Under the pieces are notes generated by a model that did no database searches, was not told the origin of the DNA, and saw only the letters and a list, made by a program, of their open reading frames with translations. DNA of 41,949 bases from UBA8190 sp003453695 (GTDB lineage: Bacteria; Actinomycetota; Acidimicrobiia; Acidimicrobiales; UBA8190), in assembly GCA_036796975.1 (NCBI GenBank), contig DAIRBY010000027.1, positions 1-41,949 of the forward strand, read 5' to 3'. The position numbers and the translations under genes were made by a program. Positions 15,345 to 23,448 of this stretch are shown here, one piece after another (positions within the stretch are counted from its first letter, which is position 1; every line of letters starts with the position of its first letter).

Positions 15345-16686
15345 TCTCGCAGAACTCCCGGATACCGTGGGCCGAGAGCTCGCGTCCGTAGCCTGAGCGC
15401 TTGAGCCCGCCGAAGGGCAACTCGGGCATGGAGGCCACCATGGCGTTCACGAACACCAGCCCGGCTTGGATGCCCTCCAAGAACCACTGCTGTTCTTCGG
15501 GCTCCGTGCTCCACACGCTGGCGCCCAGCCCGAAGCTGCTGTCGTTGGCCAGCTTGAGGGCGTCCTCGGAGTCAGAAGCCCGGTACACCATGGCCACCGG
15601 GCCGAACACCTCCTCGCTGTCCACCCGCATCGACGGGGAGATGCCGGCCAGCACGGTGGGCCGGTAGTACCAGCCGGGTCCCTCGAGGGCGTATCCACCG
15701 CACAGCACCTCGGCGCCGAGCTTGCGGGCGTCCTCGACCTGCTCCTCGATGGTGGTCCGTCCCGCCTCGAGGGCGAGCGGCCCGACCGACGTCGCCGGCT
15801 CCATGGGGTCGCCCACCTCGAGCGCCTCCGTGGCTTGCACGAACAACTCGACGAACCGGTCGTACACGTCGTCGTGCACCACGAAGCGCTTGGCGGCGAT
15901 GCAGCTCTGGCCGTTGTTCTGCACCCGTGCTTCGACCCCGACGGCGGCGGCCCGCTCCAGGTCCGCCGACGGCAGCACGACGAACGGATCACTTCCGCCC
16001 AGCTCCAGCACCGACTTCTTGATGGCCCGGCCGGCTGCGGCCCCCACCGACCGGCCGGCTCCTTCCGAGCCGGTCAGGGTGACGGCACGCACGCGGTCGT
16101 CGGCGATGACGGCCTCGACGCGATCGGAGCCCACGAGCAGGGTCTGGAAGACCCCGTCGGGGAAGCCGGCGCGCCGGAAGAGGTCCTCGATGTAGAGCGC
16201 CGTCTGGGGAACGTTGGAGGCGTGCTTGAGGAGCCCGACGTTGCCGGCCATGACGGCGGGGGCGGCGAATCGTGTCACCTGCCACATGGGGAAATTCCAC
16301 GGCATGACGGCGAGCACGGGCCCCATGGGCCGGTACACCACTCTGCTGTCACGCGCCTTGGTGCGCACCGGCTCGTCGGCCAGCATGGAACCCGCGTGCT
16401 CGGCGAAATAGCGCATGGCGGCGGCGCACTTGGCGATCTCGCCCTTGGCGGAGCCATACGTCTTGCCCATCTCGGTGACGAGCATGCGGGCGGCGACGGG
16501 GAGCTCGGCCTCGAGCAACTGGGCGGCCCCGACCATGAGCCGCCCCCGCTCGGCGAAGCTCGTCGCGCGCCACAGCGAGGCGGCGTGTTCCGCTCTCACC
16601 AGGCGCTCCTCCACGGCTCCGTCGTCGTAGGGCTCGTAGGTGGCCTCGGTCCTCCCCGAGGCCGGGTTGACGGTGGCGATCGACAT
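15322..16686 (-). CDS. Succinate-semialdehyde dehydrogenase-like aldehyde dehydrogenase
   Basis: 454 residues, complete ALDH superfamily enzyme. Features: MPWNFPMWQVTRFAAPA, TGSEGAGRSVG, the general base Glu228 in LELGGSDPF and the nucleophile Cys262 in NNGQSCIAAKRF, then EVFGPVA and PFGGLKRSGYGRE. The NQ/NNGQSC context and SVLELGGSDPF resemble the GabD/SSADH group that oxidises succinate semialdehyde with NAD(P)+. It starts (ATG 16686) one base after the TGA of the acyl-CoA synthetase, so the two are one transcription unit. The exact aldehyde is not certain. Confidence 0.85.
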   Translation of the reverse strand: MSIATVNPASGRTEATYEPYDDGAVEERLVRAEHAASLWRATSFAERGRLMVGAAQLLEAELPVAARMLVTEMGKTYGSAKGEIAKCAAAMRYFAEHAGSMLADEPVRTKARDSRVVYRPMGPVLAVMPWNFPMWQVTRFAAPAVMAGNVGLLKHASNVPQTALYIEDLFRRAGFPDGVFQTLLVGSDRVEAVIADDRVRAVTLTGSEGAGRSVGAAAGRAIKKSVLELGGSDPFVVLPSADLERAAAVGVEARVQNNGQSCIAAKRFVVHDDVYDRFVELFVQATEALEVGDPMEPATSVGPLALEAGRTTIEEQVEDARKLGAEVLCGGYALEGPGWYYRPTVLAGISPSMRVDSEEVFGPVAMVYRASDSEDALKLANDSSFGLGASVWSTEPEEQQWFLEGIQAGLVFVNAMVASMPELPFGGLKRSGYGRELSAHGIREFCEIRTRLVS

Positions 16687-16687
16687 G

Positions 16688-18079
16688 TCAGGTTCCTCCC
16701 CGACTCGGCTCGGATGGACACCTGGGCGAGGAGGCGCTGCTGTGGCGGGTCACGCTCTGGAGCTGCTCGGCCAGCTGCCGGCGCAAGAGCTTCCCCGTAG
16801 GCGTGCGAGGCAGCACGGGCAACCGCACATAGGTCTTCGGCCGCTTGTAGGGGGCGAGATGCTCGTCGACATGGCGGCGCAGCTCGTGTTCGGACGCTCC
16901 GCCCACCACGGCCGCGCACAGGCGCTGGCCCCAGTCCTCGTCCTCGACCCCGAAGACGGCCACCTCGTCCACGCCGGCCACCCGGGCCAGCACCGCCTCG
17001 ACCTCGGCGGGATAGACGTTGACCCCTCCGGTGATGACGAGGTCCTCGCGCCGGCCCTCCAGGTACAGATACCCGTCGCCGTCGAGCCGCCCGACGTCCC
17101 CCACGGTGAAGGCGTCGCCCCGCCAGGCCTGTGCCGTCGCCTCGTCGTCTCGCCAGTAGCGGAACCTGGCGAAGGAGGGAGCCGCACACCACACCACTCC
17201 GCTGTCGTCGACGGTGAGCCGGCGCAGGGGACGGGCCCGGCCCACCGTGCCGGGATGCGCCATCCACTCCTCGGGTGGGCACACCGTGAACTGCCCCTCG
17301 GTGGAACCGTAGAACTCCCACAGCGCCCCGGCGGCGGTACGCGCCAACCCCTGCTCCTTGAGCGGGCGGGGGCACGGGGAGCCGGCGTGGGCCAAGAGCC
17401 GCAGAGAGTCGAGCACCGGCGGGGTGCCCGGATGGCGCAGGAGGCGCCCGAGGGCGGTGGGAGCCAAGAAGGTGGTGGTGGGACGGCACCGGGTCAAGGC
17501 CGCGGCCGCGGCGGCGGCGTCGAAGTGGCCGAGCACGAGCACGCTGCCGCCCCGCAGGAGGGTTCCCGCTGCGAAGCGCACCGACACCGAGTGGTACATG
17601 GGCGAGCAGACGAGATGGGTGTCAGCGGCGTCGAATCCCCACAGGTCGGCTTCGTCGTCGAACAGGTCGTGAGCGGCCTTGTCGTCGAGCACGCCCGACC
17701 ACACCCCTTTGGCCCGGCCCGTCGTGCCCGACGTGTAGTGCATGGGCCGTGCCAGGGGCACGTCGGCCAGGTCCTCCTCCGTCCCCTGGTCGAGCTCGCT
17801 GAGGGCCCGGTCGTCGAGCACGGTGAGCGCCGGATCGGCGTCGGCCAGAAGCACGTCGCGCTCGGCGGGAAGCAACGTGGCGTTGAGCAGCACGGGCACG
17901 ATCCCCCGCCGCAGGGCCCCGAGCACGGCGCACAGCAGAGCGGCCGACGAAGGAAGGCAGAAGGCGACCCGGTCTCCGGGGCCCAGCCCGGCGCGCCTGA
18001 GCGAGCCCGCCGCCCGGCGCTGGCGCCTCTCGGCGTCTGCAGGCTCGAGGAGCTCGAGGCCTGGCGGTGCGCCCGTCAC
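16688..18079 (-). CDS. Acyl-CoA synthetase (AMP-forming, ANL superfamily)
   Basis: 463 residues. ANL-family motifs in order: the ATP-binding loop MHYTSGTTGRAKGVW, FYGSTEGQF (A5), GDVGRLDGDGYLYLEGRREDLVITGG (A7/A8 hinge) and the C-terminal catalytic lysine region LPRTPTGKLLRR. It activates a carboxylic acid to an acyl-AMP and then acyl-CoA; the acid is unknown. The N-terminus is short for the family: the only in-frame start is GTG 18079 because a TAG lies about 40 nt upstream, so roughly 20-30 residues common in relatives are absent. It probably supplies an acid-CoA step next to the aldehyde dehydrogenase encoded downstream. Confidence 0.85.
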   Translation of the reverse strand: MTGAPPGLELLEPADAERRQRRAAGSLRRAGLGPGDRVAFCLPSSAALLCAVLGALRRGIVPVLLNATLLPAERDVLLADADPALTVLDDRALSELDQGTEEDLADVPLARPMHYTSGTTGRAKGVWSGVLDDKAAHDLFDDEADLWGFDAADTHLVCSPMYHSVSVRFAAGTLLRGGSVLVLGHFDAAAAAAALTRCRPTTTFLAPTALGRLLRHPGTPPVLDSLRLLAHAGSPCPRPLKEQGLARTAAGALWEFYGSTEGQFTVCPPEEWMAHPGTVGRARPLRRLTVDDSGVVWCAAPSFARFRYWRDDEATAQAWRGDAFTVGDVGRLDGDGYLYLEGRREDLVITGGVNVYPAEVEAVLARVAGVDEVAVFGVEDEDWGQRLCAAVVGGASEHELRRHVDEHLAPYKRPKTYVRLPVLPRTPTGKLLRRQLAEQLQSVTRHSSASSPRCPSEPSRGGT

Positions 18080-18118
18080 GACCGCGCCGTCACCACGATG
18101 GCGTCGCCCATTGCCCGG

Positions 18119-19390
18119 CTAGGGCCCGGCCGGCGCCGCGGTGGGGACCTCGGTGACCACCTCGACGGCGGCCTCGGGGTCGTCGAGCGCCTGGACGGCG
18201 CCGGGGCGAAGACGCACGACCGCCACCATGAGCGCCAACAGCAGCACCCCCGAGAAGACGGTCACCGGCCGGATCCCGATGGCTCTGGCCAAGGCGCCTT
18301 CGGCGATGGCGCCGACGGGATAGATCGTGCCCAGCGCCATCATGTACAGGCCGAGCACCCGGGCGCGCGCCCCTGCCGGGGCACGGAGCTGGACCACGGT
18401 GTTGAGCCCTGACAGGACCCCGATGTAGGTGGCGCCCACGGCGACGATGGCGAGCGTGGCCGGCACGAGCGACGACGCCCAGCCGTACAGGACGAGGGCC
18501 GCGGGGAAGGCGAGCAGGGCCCGCACGAGCAGCCGGCGCCTTCCGAGGACCCGTGCCATCGACGCCAGGGCGAGTGCGCCGGCGACGGCGCCCACCCCTT
18601 GCGCCGTGACGAGCACCGACGTCCCGGCCGCGCCCCGGTGCAGGCCTTCGATGGCGACGGCGGGGACGAGGGCGATGAACGGTGACCCGATCAAGGCCAC
18701 CACGGCGATGAGCCCGATGGCGCTGCGGCAACCCGGCTCCGCCCATGCCAGGCGGGCGCCGCTCAACGTGCGGGACAGGACGCCGGAGCTGTCGGCGCTC
18801 TCGGCCGGAGGTGGGAGCCGCAGGATGAGCAGCGCCACCACCACCGCCCCGAAGGAGACGGCGTTCACGGCGAAGGCCCACGCCGCCGATCCGGCCACGA
18901 GAACCACCCCGGCCAGGGCGGGCCCCACCACCCGGCCCAGGTTGAACTGCGCCGAGGACAGTGACACGGCGGCGAGGAGGTCCTGGCGCGGGACCAGGTC
19001 GGGGAGCATGGCCTGGTAGGCGGGCAGGCCCACGGCCGTGCACGCCCCGCCTACGAGGGCCATGAGCACCATCCACACCGGGGCGGCATGGCCGGCGGCC
19101 AGGACGGCCAGGGCGGCGGCACAGCCCGCCTCGCCCATGGTCGTGAGCAGCAGCCACCGGCGTCGGTCGACCCGATCGGCGACGGCGCCGCCCAACGGGG
19201 AGAGCAGCCCCAGGGGGACGAAGGCGGCCGCCGCCACCAACCCCGTCCACAGCGGGTCGTGCGTGCGGGCCGTGACCACGACCCCGAGCGCCACCGTCTG
19301 CATCCACGAGCCGACGTTGGACACGAGCGCCGCCGACCACACCAGGGCGAAGTTGCGCGACCGCAGTGGGCGCAGCGCCGAGACCGTCAC
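18119..19390 (-). CDS. MFS transporter (MFS_3 / EntS-like exporter)
   Basis: About 423 residues with 10-12 predicted TM helices. The N-terminus SALRPLRSRNFALVWSAALVSNVGSWMQTVALGVVV and the loop GGAVADRVDRRRWLL are typical of the MFS_3 group that includes the enterobactin exporter EntS and many actinobacterial drug exporters. The substrate is unknown. GTG 19390 is chosen because a -10 box TAGCGT (19404-19399) ends 8 nt before it with no Shine-Dalgarno. A GTG at 19441 would add 17 unconserved-looking residues and leave no gap to the divergent sirtuin gene. Confidence 0.85.
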   Translation of the reverse strand: MTVSALRPLRSRNFALVWSAALVSNVGSWMQTVALGVVVTARTHDPLWTGLVAAAAFVPLGLLSPLGGAVADRVDRRRWLLLTTMGEAGCAAALAVLAAGHAAPVWMVLMALVGGACTAVGLPAYQAMLPDLVPRQDLLAAVSLSSAQFNLGRVVGPALAGVVLVAGSAAWAFAVNAVSFGAVVVALLILRLPPPAESADSSGVLSRTLSGARLAWAEPGCRSAIGLIAVVALIGSPFIALVPAVAIEGLHRGAAGTSVLVTAQGVGAVAGALALASMARVLGRRRLLVRALLAFPAALVLYGWASSLVPATLAIVAVGATYIGVLSGLNTVVQLRAPAGARARVLGLYMMALGTIYPVGAIAEGALARAIGIRPVTVFSGVLLLALMVAVVRLRPGAVQALDDPEAAVEVVTEVPTAAPAGP

Positions 19391-19398
19391 CAGGTTCG

Positions 19399-19404
19399 AC
19401 GCTA
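19399..19404 (-). promoter_or_regulatory. -10 box (TAGCGT) for the MFS gene
   Basis: On the minus strand TAGCGT is followed by 8 nt and then GTG 19390, with no ribosome site. This is the same leaderless-type spacing seen at 5886, 23414, 25717, 30882, 38072 and 40536. Confidence 0.5.
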
Positions 19405-19443
19405 GTGGGCCCGCCCGACACGACCCTCCGGGGCGCGACACTC

Positions 19444-20247
19444 ATGGGGATGGACGGCCACGGCCCGCAGTCGGACCCCCTGGCGCAAGCAGCAGCGCTG
19501 ATGGGCCGGGCCCGTCGCCTCCTGGCCTTGACCGGGGCGGGGATCTCCACCGATTCGGGGATCTCCGACTTCCGGGGGCCGCAGGGCCTGTGGACCAGGG
19601 ACCCCGCCGCCGAGCGCAGGGCCAACATCGAGGTCTACCTGTCCGACGCGGAGGTGCGCCGCAGCGCCTGGCGTCACCGCCTCGAGTCGACGTCCTCGAC
19701 CCGGCCGGAGCCCAATGCCGGGCACCTCGCCCTCTTCGAGCTCGAGCGCCGAGGAGTGCTCGAGCTGCTCGTGACCCAGAACGTGGACGGTCTCCATCTG
19801 GCCGCCGGCCACGATCCCCGACGCGTGGTGGAGATCCACGGGACCATGACGGCCGTCCAGTGCATGTCCTGCGGCGCCCGCTCCCCCATGCCGGAGGTCT
19901 TGGACCGGGTGCGCGGCGGCGAGGAGGACCCCGCCTGTCGGGAGCCTGCCGGCGCCGGCCCCTGCGGCGGCATCTTGAAATCGGCGACGATCAGCTTCGG
20001 CCAGAGCCTCGTGCCCGAGGACCTGGCCCGTGCCGAGCAGGCCGCCCTGCGCTGTGACCTGATCCTGACCGTGGGAACGACGCTGGGCGTGTACCCGGCG
20101 GCCGGGCTCGTCCCCGTCGCCCGCAACGCCGGGGCGTCGGTCGTCATCGTGAACGGCGACCCCACGGAGCTCGACGCTCTGGCCGACGTGGTGGTCCGGG
20201 GACGGATCGGCGAGGTGCTCCCCCGCTTGATCGAGGCCAGCGCCTAG
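19444..20247 (+). CDS. Sirtuin NAD-dependent protein deacylase
   Basis: 267 residues. Sirtuin motifs: ALTGAGISTDSGISDFRGPQGLW, TQNVDGLH, the catalytic His in VEIHGTM, SATISFGQSL, LTVGTTLGVYP and VIVNGDPTELD. It removes acyl groups from lysines using NAD+. The zinc site is CMSC followed by C..(8)..C (DPAC...GPCGG), so the second pair is spaced more widely than the usual C-x-x-C, and an extra Arg/Glu/Pro/Ala insert lies in the zinc loop. ATG 19444 is chosen; ATG 19450 is also possible. The stop overlaps the tail of a tiny gene on the other strand by 4 nt. Confidence 0.9.
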   Translation: MGMDGHGPQSDPLAQAAALMGRARRLLALTGAGISTDSGISDFRGPQGLWTRDPAAERRANIEVYLSDAEVRRSAWRHRLESTSSTRPEPNAGHLALFELERRGVLELLVTQNVDGLHLAAGHDPRRVVEIHGTMTAVQCMSCGARSPMPEVLDRVRGGEEDPACREPAGAGPCGGILKSATISFGQSLVPEDLARAEQAALRCDLILTVGTTLGVYPAAGLVPVARNAGASVVIVNGDPTELDALADVVVRGRIGEVLPRLIEASA

Positions 20248-20360
20248 CGGTTCTCCCGCCTGGCGCGCCGCGGCTTCAGGGCGAACCACCAGATGCTGGC
20301 GGCCGTGCCGACGAGGCCGACGGCGGCGAGCAGTCGCTTCAGTCCCCGGTGGTTGCTCAT
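20244..20360 (-). CDS. Predicted 38-residue single-pass membrane peptide
   Basis: A small open frame: ATG 20360, TAG 20246-20244. It encodes basic N- and C-termini around one hydrophobic helix (LLAAVGLVGTAASIWWFAL) and a tail rich in Arg/Lys (KPRRARREN). Frames of this kind are common in actinobacteria. Support: sensible topology, an ATG start, and occupation of an otherwise empty 170-nt gap. Against: no clear ribosome site (CCTCGGCGCG precedes ATG). No function can be given. Confidence 0.45.
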   Translation of the reverse strand: MSNHRGLKRLLAAVGLVGTAASIWWFALKPRRARRENR

Positions 20361-20418
20361 CGCGCCGAGGCTATCTGGACCCGACACGGCCCCGCCCGCC
20401 GTGGCGCGGCGACGCCCG

Positions 20419-21828
20419 TCACGCTTTGAACTGCAGGTCGCCGTAGCGGGCGAGGAGCTCCTCCACCGTGCCGCGGGTCTTGGTGGCGCCGGTCATGCCG
20501 TAGATGGGAGCCATGACGCCCTTGGAGCCGGGGAGATGTCGCACGTCCTCAACCGACGTGTGCAGGTCGGCGACGAAGCGCTCGGCCACCCCGGGCTGGC
20601 AGTGGCGCAGGGTCACGCAGATGTGGGCGGCGGGGGGGTCCTGCAGGCCGTTCAGGCTCCAGCCCCTGGCGCTCATCCGGTCCATCACCGCGTACACGTC
20701 GACCTCGTCGGAGGCGAAGGCGATGACCCACAACGGATCGCCGAGCACGTACAGCTCGGGGACGGCTTCGATGCCCTTGCGGATGGTGGCGGCCGTCTCG
20801 AGCAGCGCCTGGGTGGCGATCATGTAGCCCTCCTCGCCGAAGGCGACCATGGCCGCCCATGCCTCGGCGGAGAGCGCCCCGGCCCGGCTCCCGGCGAAGG
20901 TGGGCGAGTAGTACAGCCCGCCCATCCACGTGGCGTTGCGGTAGTACTGGTACCGGCGCAGCTCGTTGGTGCGGTACAGCACCACCGACGAGCCCTTGGC
21001 GGCGTAGCCGAACTTGTGGGTGTCGACCGAGATGGACGTGACGCCGGGGAGCCGGAAGTCGAAGGCGGGCACCGGGTAGCCCAGGCGCTCGGCCCAGGGC
21101 AGGACGAAGCCGCCCAGGCAACAGTCGACGTGACATCCGAGTCGACGGCGCCGGGCCATCTCGGCCAGGTCCTCGACGGGGTCGATAACCCCGTGGGGGA
21201 AGCCGGGGGCGGACGCCACCACCGCCACCGTCCTCGAGGTGACGGCGTCCTCGGCGGCTCGGGCGTCGGCCCTCCATTCGTCGTCGAGGGGGACGGGGAC
21301 CAGCTCGATGCCGAAGTACTGCGCCGCCTTGTCGAAGGCGGCATGGGCGCTCACGGGCACGAGGATCTCCGGCTCCCTTATGCCGCGTTCCTCGCGGGCC
21401 TGGTCGCGGTAGGTGCGCATGGCGAGGAGGATGCTCTCGGTCCCGCCCGAGGTGACCGTCCCGCACACACTGGGCAGGCCGTCTTCGCCTCCCCCCAACA
21501 TCGACGCCGTCATGGCGACCACCTCGGCCTCGTACTTGACGGCGCTGGGCCACAGTTCGGGATGGAGAGGATTGGACTGGGAGTTGACGGCGTAGACCTC
21601 GTTCAGAAAGGCGATGTGCTCGGCGTCGCCGTGGTACACGGCACCGGAGGCGAAACCACCCCGCCACTTGGGCTCTTCCCGCTGGGCCAGGTCGCGCATC
21701 TCGGCCAGGATCTCCCAGCGCTCGCGCCCGCTGGCGGGGAGCTTCGTGTAGGTGTGATGCGTGTCGCGGTAGGGACGCAGCTCGGACTCCAGGGCGTCGA
21801 CCAGCGGGTCCAGGTCCGAAGGCTTCAT
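20419..21828 (-). CDS. Sphingosine-1-phosphate lyase-like PLP-dependent enzyme
   Basis: 469 residues, group II PLP decarboxylase fold. The sequence follows eukaryotic sphingosine-1-phosphate lyase closely: KYEAEVVAMTASMLGGG, CGTVTSGGTESILLAMRTYRD, EILVPVSAHAAFDKAAQYFGI, SAPGFPHGVIDPVE, HVDCCLGGFVLPWAERLGYP and the cofactor lysine K272 in SVDTHKFGYAAKGSS. It lacks the N-terminal TM helix of the eukaryotic enzyme, so it is soluble. S1P lyase cleaves phosphorylated long-chain bases to phosphoethanolamine and an aldehyde; here the substrate may be another phosphorylated amino alcohol, or it may act as an amino acid decarboxylase. ATG 21828 overlaps the kinase stop (ATGA), with GAGGAG upstream, so it is coupled to that kinase. 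Confidence 0.8.
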   Translation of the reverse strand: MKPSDLDPLVDALESELRPYRDTHHTYTKLPASGRERWEILAEMRDLAQREEPKWRGGFASGAVYHGDAEHIAFLNEVYAVNSQSNPLHPELWPSAVKYEAEVVAMTASMLGGGEDGLPSVCGTVTSGGTESILLAMRTYRDQAREERGIREPEILVPVSAHAAFDKAAQYFGIELVPVPLDDEWRADARAAEDAVTSRTVAVVASAPGFPHGVIDPVEDLAEMARRRRLGCHVDCCLGGFVLPWAERLGYPVPAFDFRLPGVTSISVDTHKFGYAAKGSSVVLYRTNELRRYQYYRNATWMGGLYYSPTFAGSRAGALSAEAWAAMVAFGEEGYMIATQALLETAATIRKGIEAVPELYVLGDPLWVIAFASDEVDVYAVMDRMSARGWSLNGLQDPPAAHICVTLRHCQPGVAERFVADLHTSVEDVRHLPGSKGVMAPIYGMTGATKTRGTVEELLARYGDLQFKA

Positions 21829-23405
21829 GTGCTGCTCCTCTCGTTGAGCCGCCGGTGGATGGCCTTGGTGCGCTTGTACAGGTTGACGAACTCGCCGTAC
21901 AGCTCGTCATAGGTTGCCGCCTGCGACGCGTCGGGCTCGAAGGTGCGCCGCACCTCGACGGAGGCGGCCATGTCGGCCACGCCCAGCCGACCGAGGGCGT
22001 GCCAGGCCAATAGGGCCGCTCCCCGCACGTTGGCGAGCACGGGGTCGGCGACCTGGCGGATGCGCCTCTGTGTGACGTCGGCGTGGATCTGCGCCCACAC
22101 CGCCGAGTTGGCTCCGCCCCCCACGAAGGCGAGCGACTCGAAGCGCCGGCCGATGAAGTGCTCCACGGCGGCAAGGAGCCACCGGCTGTTGAAGGCCACT
22201 CCCTCGTACACCGACCGCACCAGCTGGCTGCGGGTGGTGGACAGCGACAGGTTGTGGAAGCCGGCACGGATGGTGTGGTCGTCGACCGGGGAGCGCTCGC
22301 CGTTGAGCCAGGGCGTGAACAACGTCCGCCCCGCCCCGGCGGCCTCCGACTCGGCGACGGCGTCGAGGCGCCGGTACACGTCGGGCCCGGCCGGGTCGTC
22401 GGAGAGCACGGTCTCGGCCAGGAAGGTGAGACAGGCACCCGCCGTCTCGTGCTCGTCAGCAACGAGATAGCGCCCGGGCAGCGCCGAGGGGATCGACGCC
22501 ACGTTGCGCACCGGGTCGGTCTTCTTGAACGGGACGTGACAGGAGATCCACGACGAGGTGCCGATGTAGAGATGCCCGTCGAAGTCCGACAGGGCACCCG
22601 ATCCCACCGCCGCGGAGTGCAGGTCGCCGCTCCCGGTGACGACGGGCACCCCCGGGGGCAGCCCCAGCTCCTTGGCCCCTCCGTCGGTCACGGTGCCCAC
22701 CACCGTGGCCGGGGGCACCAGCTCGGGGAGCTTGGCCCGGTCCAGCCCGGCCATGGCGACGAGGCCGTCGTCGTAGCGCACGGCGTCGATGCGGCGGTTG
22801 TCGGTGACCCAGTGGGCCACGATGGAGTCGTAGGAGGCGGCGAACCTTCCCGTCACCCGGTGCACGAGCCAGTCCACCGGCTCGAGGAACACGTGGGTGG
22901 CGGCATAGAGGTCGGGCTCGTTGTCGGCGATCCACAGGATGTGGGCGGTGGGGTCCTTGCCCGAGTGGCCCGGGGCACCACCGGTGAGCCGGATCCACCG
23001 AAGCGCCTTGCGCACGTCGTACCCGTACAGCCGCAGCGGTCCCGAGGTCCGGCGGCGGATGGCGGAGGCCCCCCGGGAGTCCATCCAGATGATGGCGGGC
23101 CGAAGCGGTGCCCCGTCGGGGGCGCAGGCGACGGTGCCCGACCACTGCGCCGTGCACGCCACGCCGGCCACGGCGTCGGGCGACAGGCCGCCGGAGTCGA
23201 GGAGCTCCGCGGTGGCGGAGACGATGGCGTCCCACCACTCGGCGGGGTCCTGCTCGGCGCCTCCACCGGGAAGCAGGCGGGTGCCGACCGGGCGGCTGGC
23301 GTGGGCGGCGATGCGGCCGTGCGGGCTCACCAGGGCCACCTTGGGCCCACCCGTGCCCAGGTCGACGGCGAGCACGTAGCTGTCCCCGGGCGCGGCCGCC
23401 GTCAC
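21825..23405 (-). CDS. FGGY-family carbohydrate kinase (xylulokinase-like)
   Basis: 526 residues. FGGY kinase features: N-terminal phosphate loop AVDLGTGGPKVALV, GVACTAQWSGTVA, AIIWMDSRG, the catalytic Asp region VVTGSGDLHSAAVGSG, GTSSWISCHV and the C-terminal VYEGVAFNSRWLL...FVGGGANSAVWAQIHAD. The closest-known group is xylulokinase-like; the real substrate is not determinable. GTG 23405 is preceded by a -10 box (TAGGCT, 23419-23414) 8 nt away, so it is probably leaderless. Its stop overlaps the lyase-like gene's ATG, suggesting that the kinase product is the lyase substrate (inference). Confidence 0.85.
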   Translation of the reverse strand: MTAAAPGDSYVLAVDLGTGGPKVALVSPHGRIAAHASRPVGTRLLPGGGAEQDPAEWWDAIVSATAELLDSGGLSPDAVAGVACTAQWSGTVACAPDGAPLRPAIIWMDSRGASAIRRRTSGPLRLYGYDVRKALRWIRLTGGAPGHSGKDPTAHILWIADNEPDLYAATHVFLEPVDWLVHRVTGRFAASYDSIVAHWVTDNRRIDAVRYDDGLVAMAGLDRAKLPELVPPATVVGTVTDGGAKELGLPPGVPVVTGSGDLHSAAVGSGALSDFDGHLYIGTSSWISCHVPFKKTDPVRNVASIPSALPGRYLVADEHETAGACLTFLAETVLSDDPAGPDVYRRLDAVAESEAAGAGRTLFTPWLNGERSPVDDHTIRAGFHNLSLSTTRSQLVRSVYEGVAFNSRWLLAAVEHFIGRRFESLAFVGGGANSAVWAQIHADVTQRRIRQVADPVLANVRGAALLAWHALGRLGVADMAASVEVRRTFEPDASQAATYDELYGEFVNLYKRTKAIHRRLNERSST

Positions 23406-23413
23406 GCGGCGGA

Positions 23414-23419
23414 AGCCTA
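23414..23419 (-). promoter_or_regulatory. -10 box (TAGGCT) for the FGGY kinase operon
   Basis: Minus-strand TAGGCT, then 8 nt, then GTG 23405; no Shine-Dalgarno. It lies in the 43-nt gap after the glycosidase gene, so the kinase-lyase pair can be transcribed independently of it. Confidence 0.5.
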
Positions 23420-23448
23420 TCGGGACGCTTTGTAGCCAGATGAGGTTC

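Noticed and set aside
16640..18412. 590-codon plus-strand frame antisense to the acyl-CoA synthetase
   Set aside because: Antisense shadow; low-complexity composition and no motifs, whereas the minus-strand product is a complete ANL enzyme.
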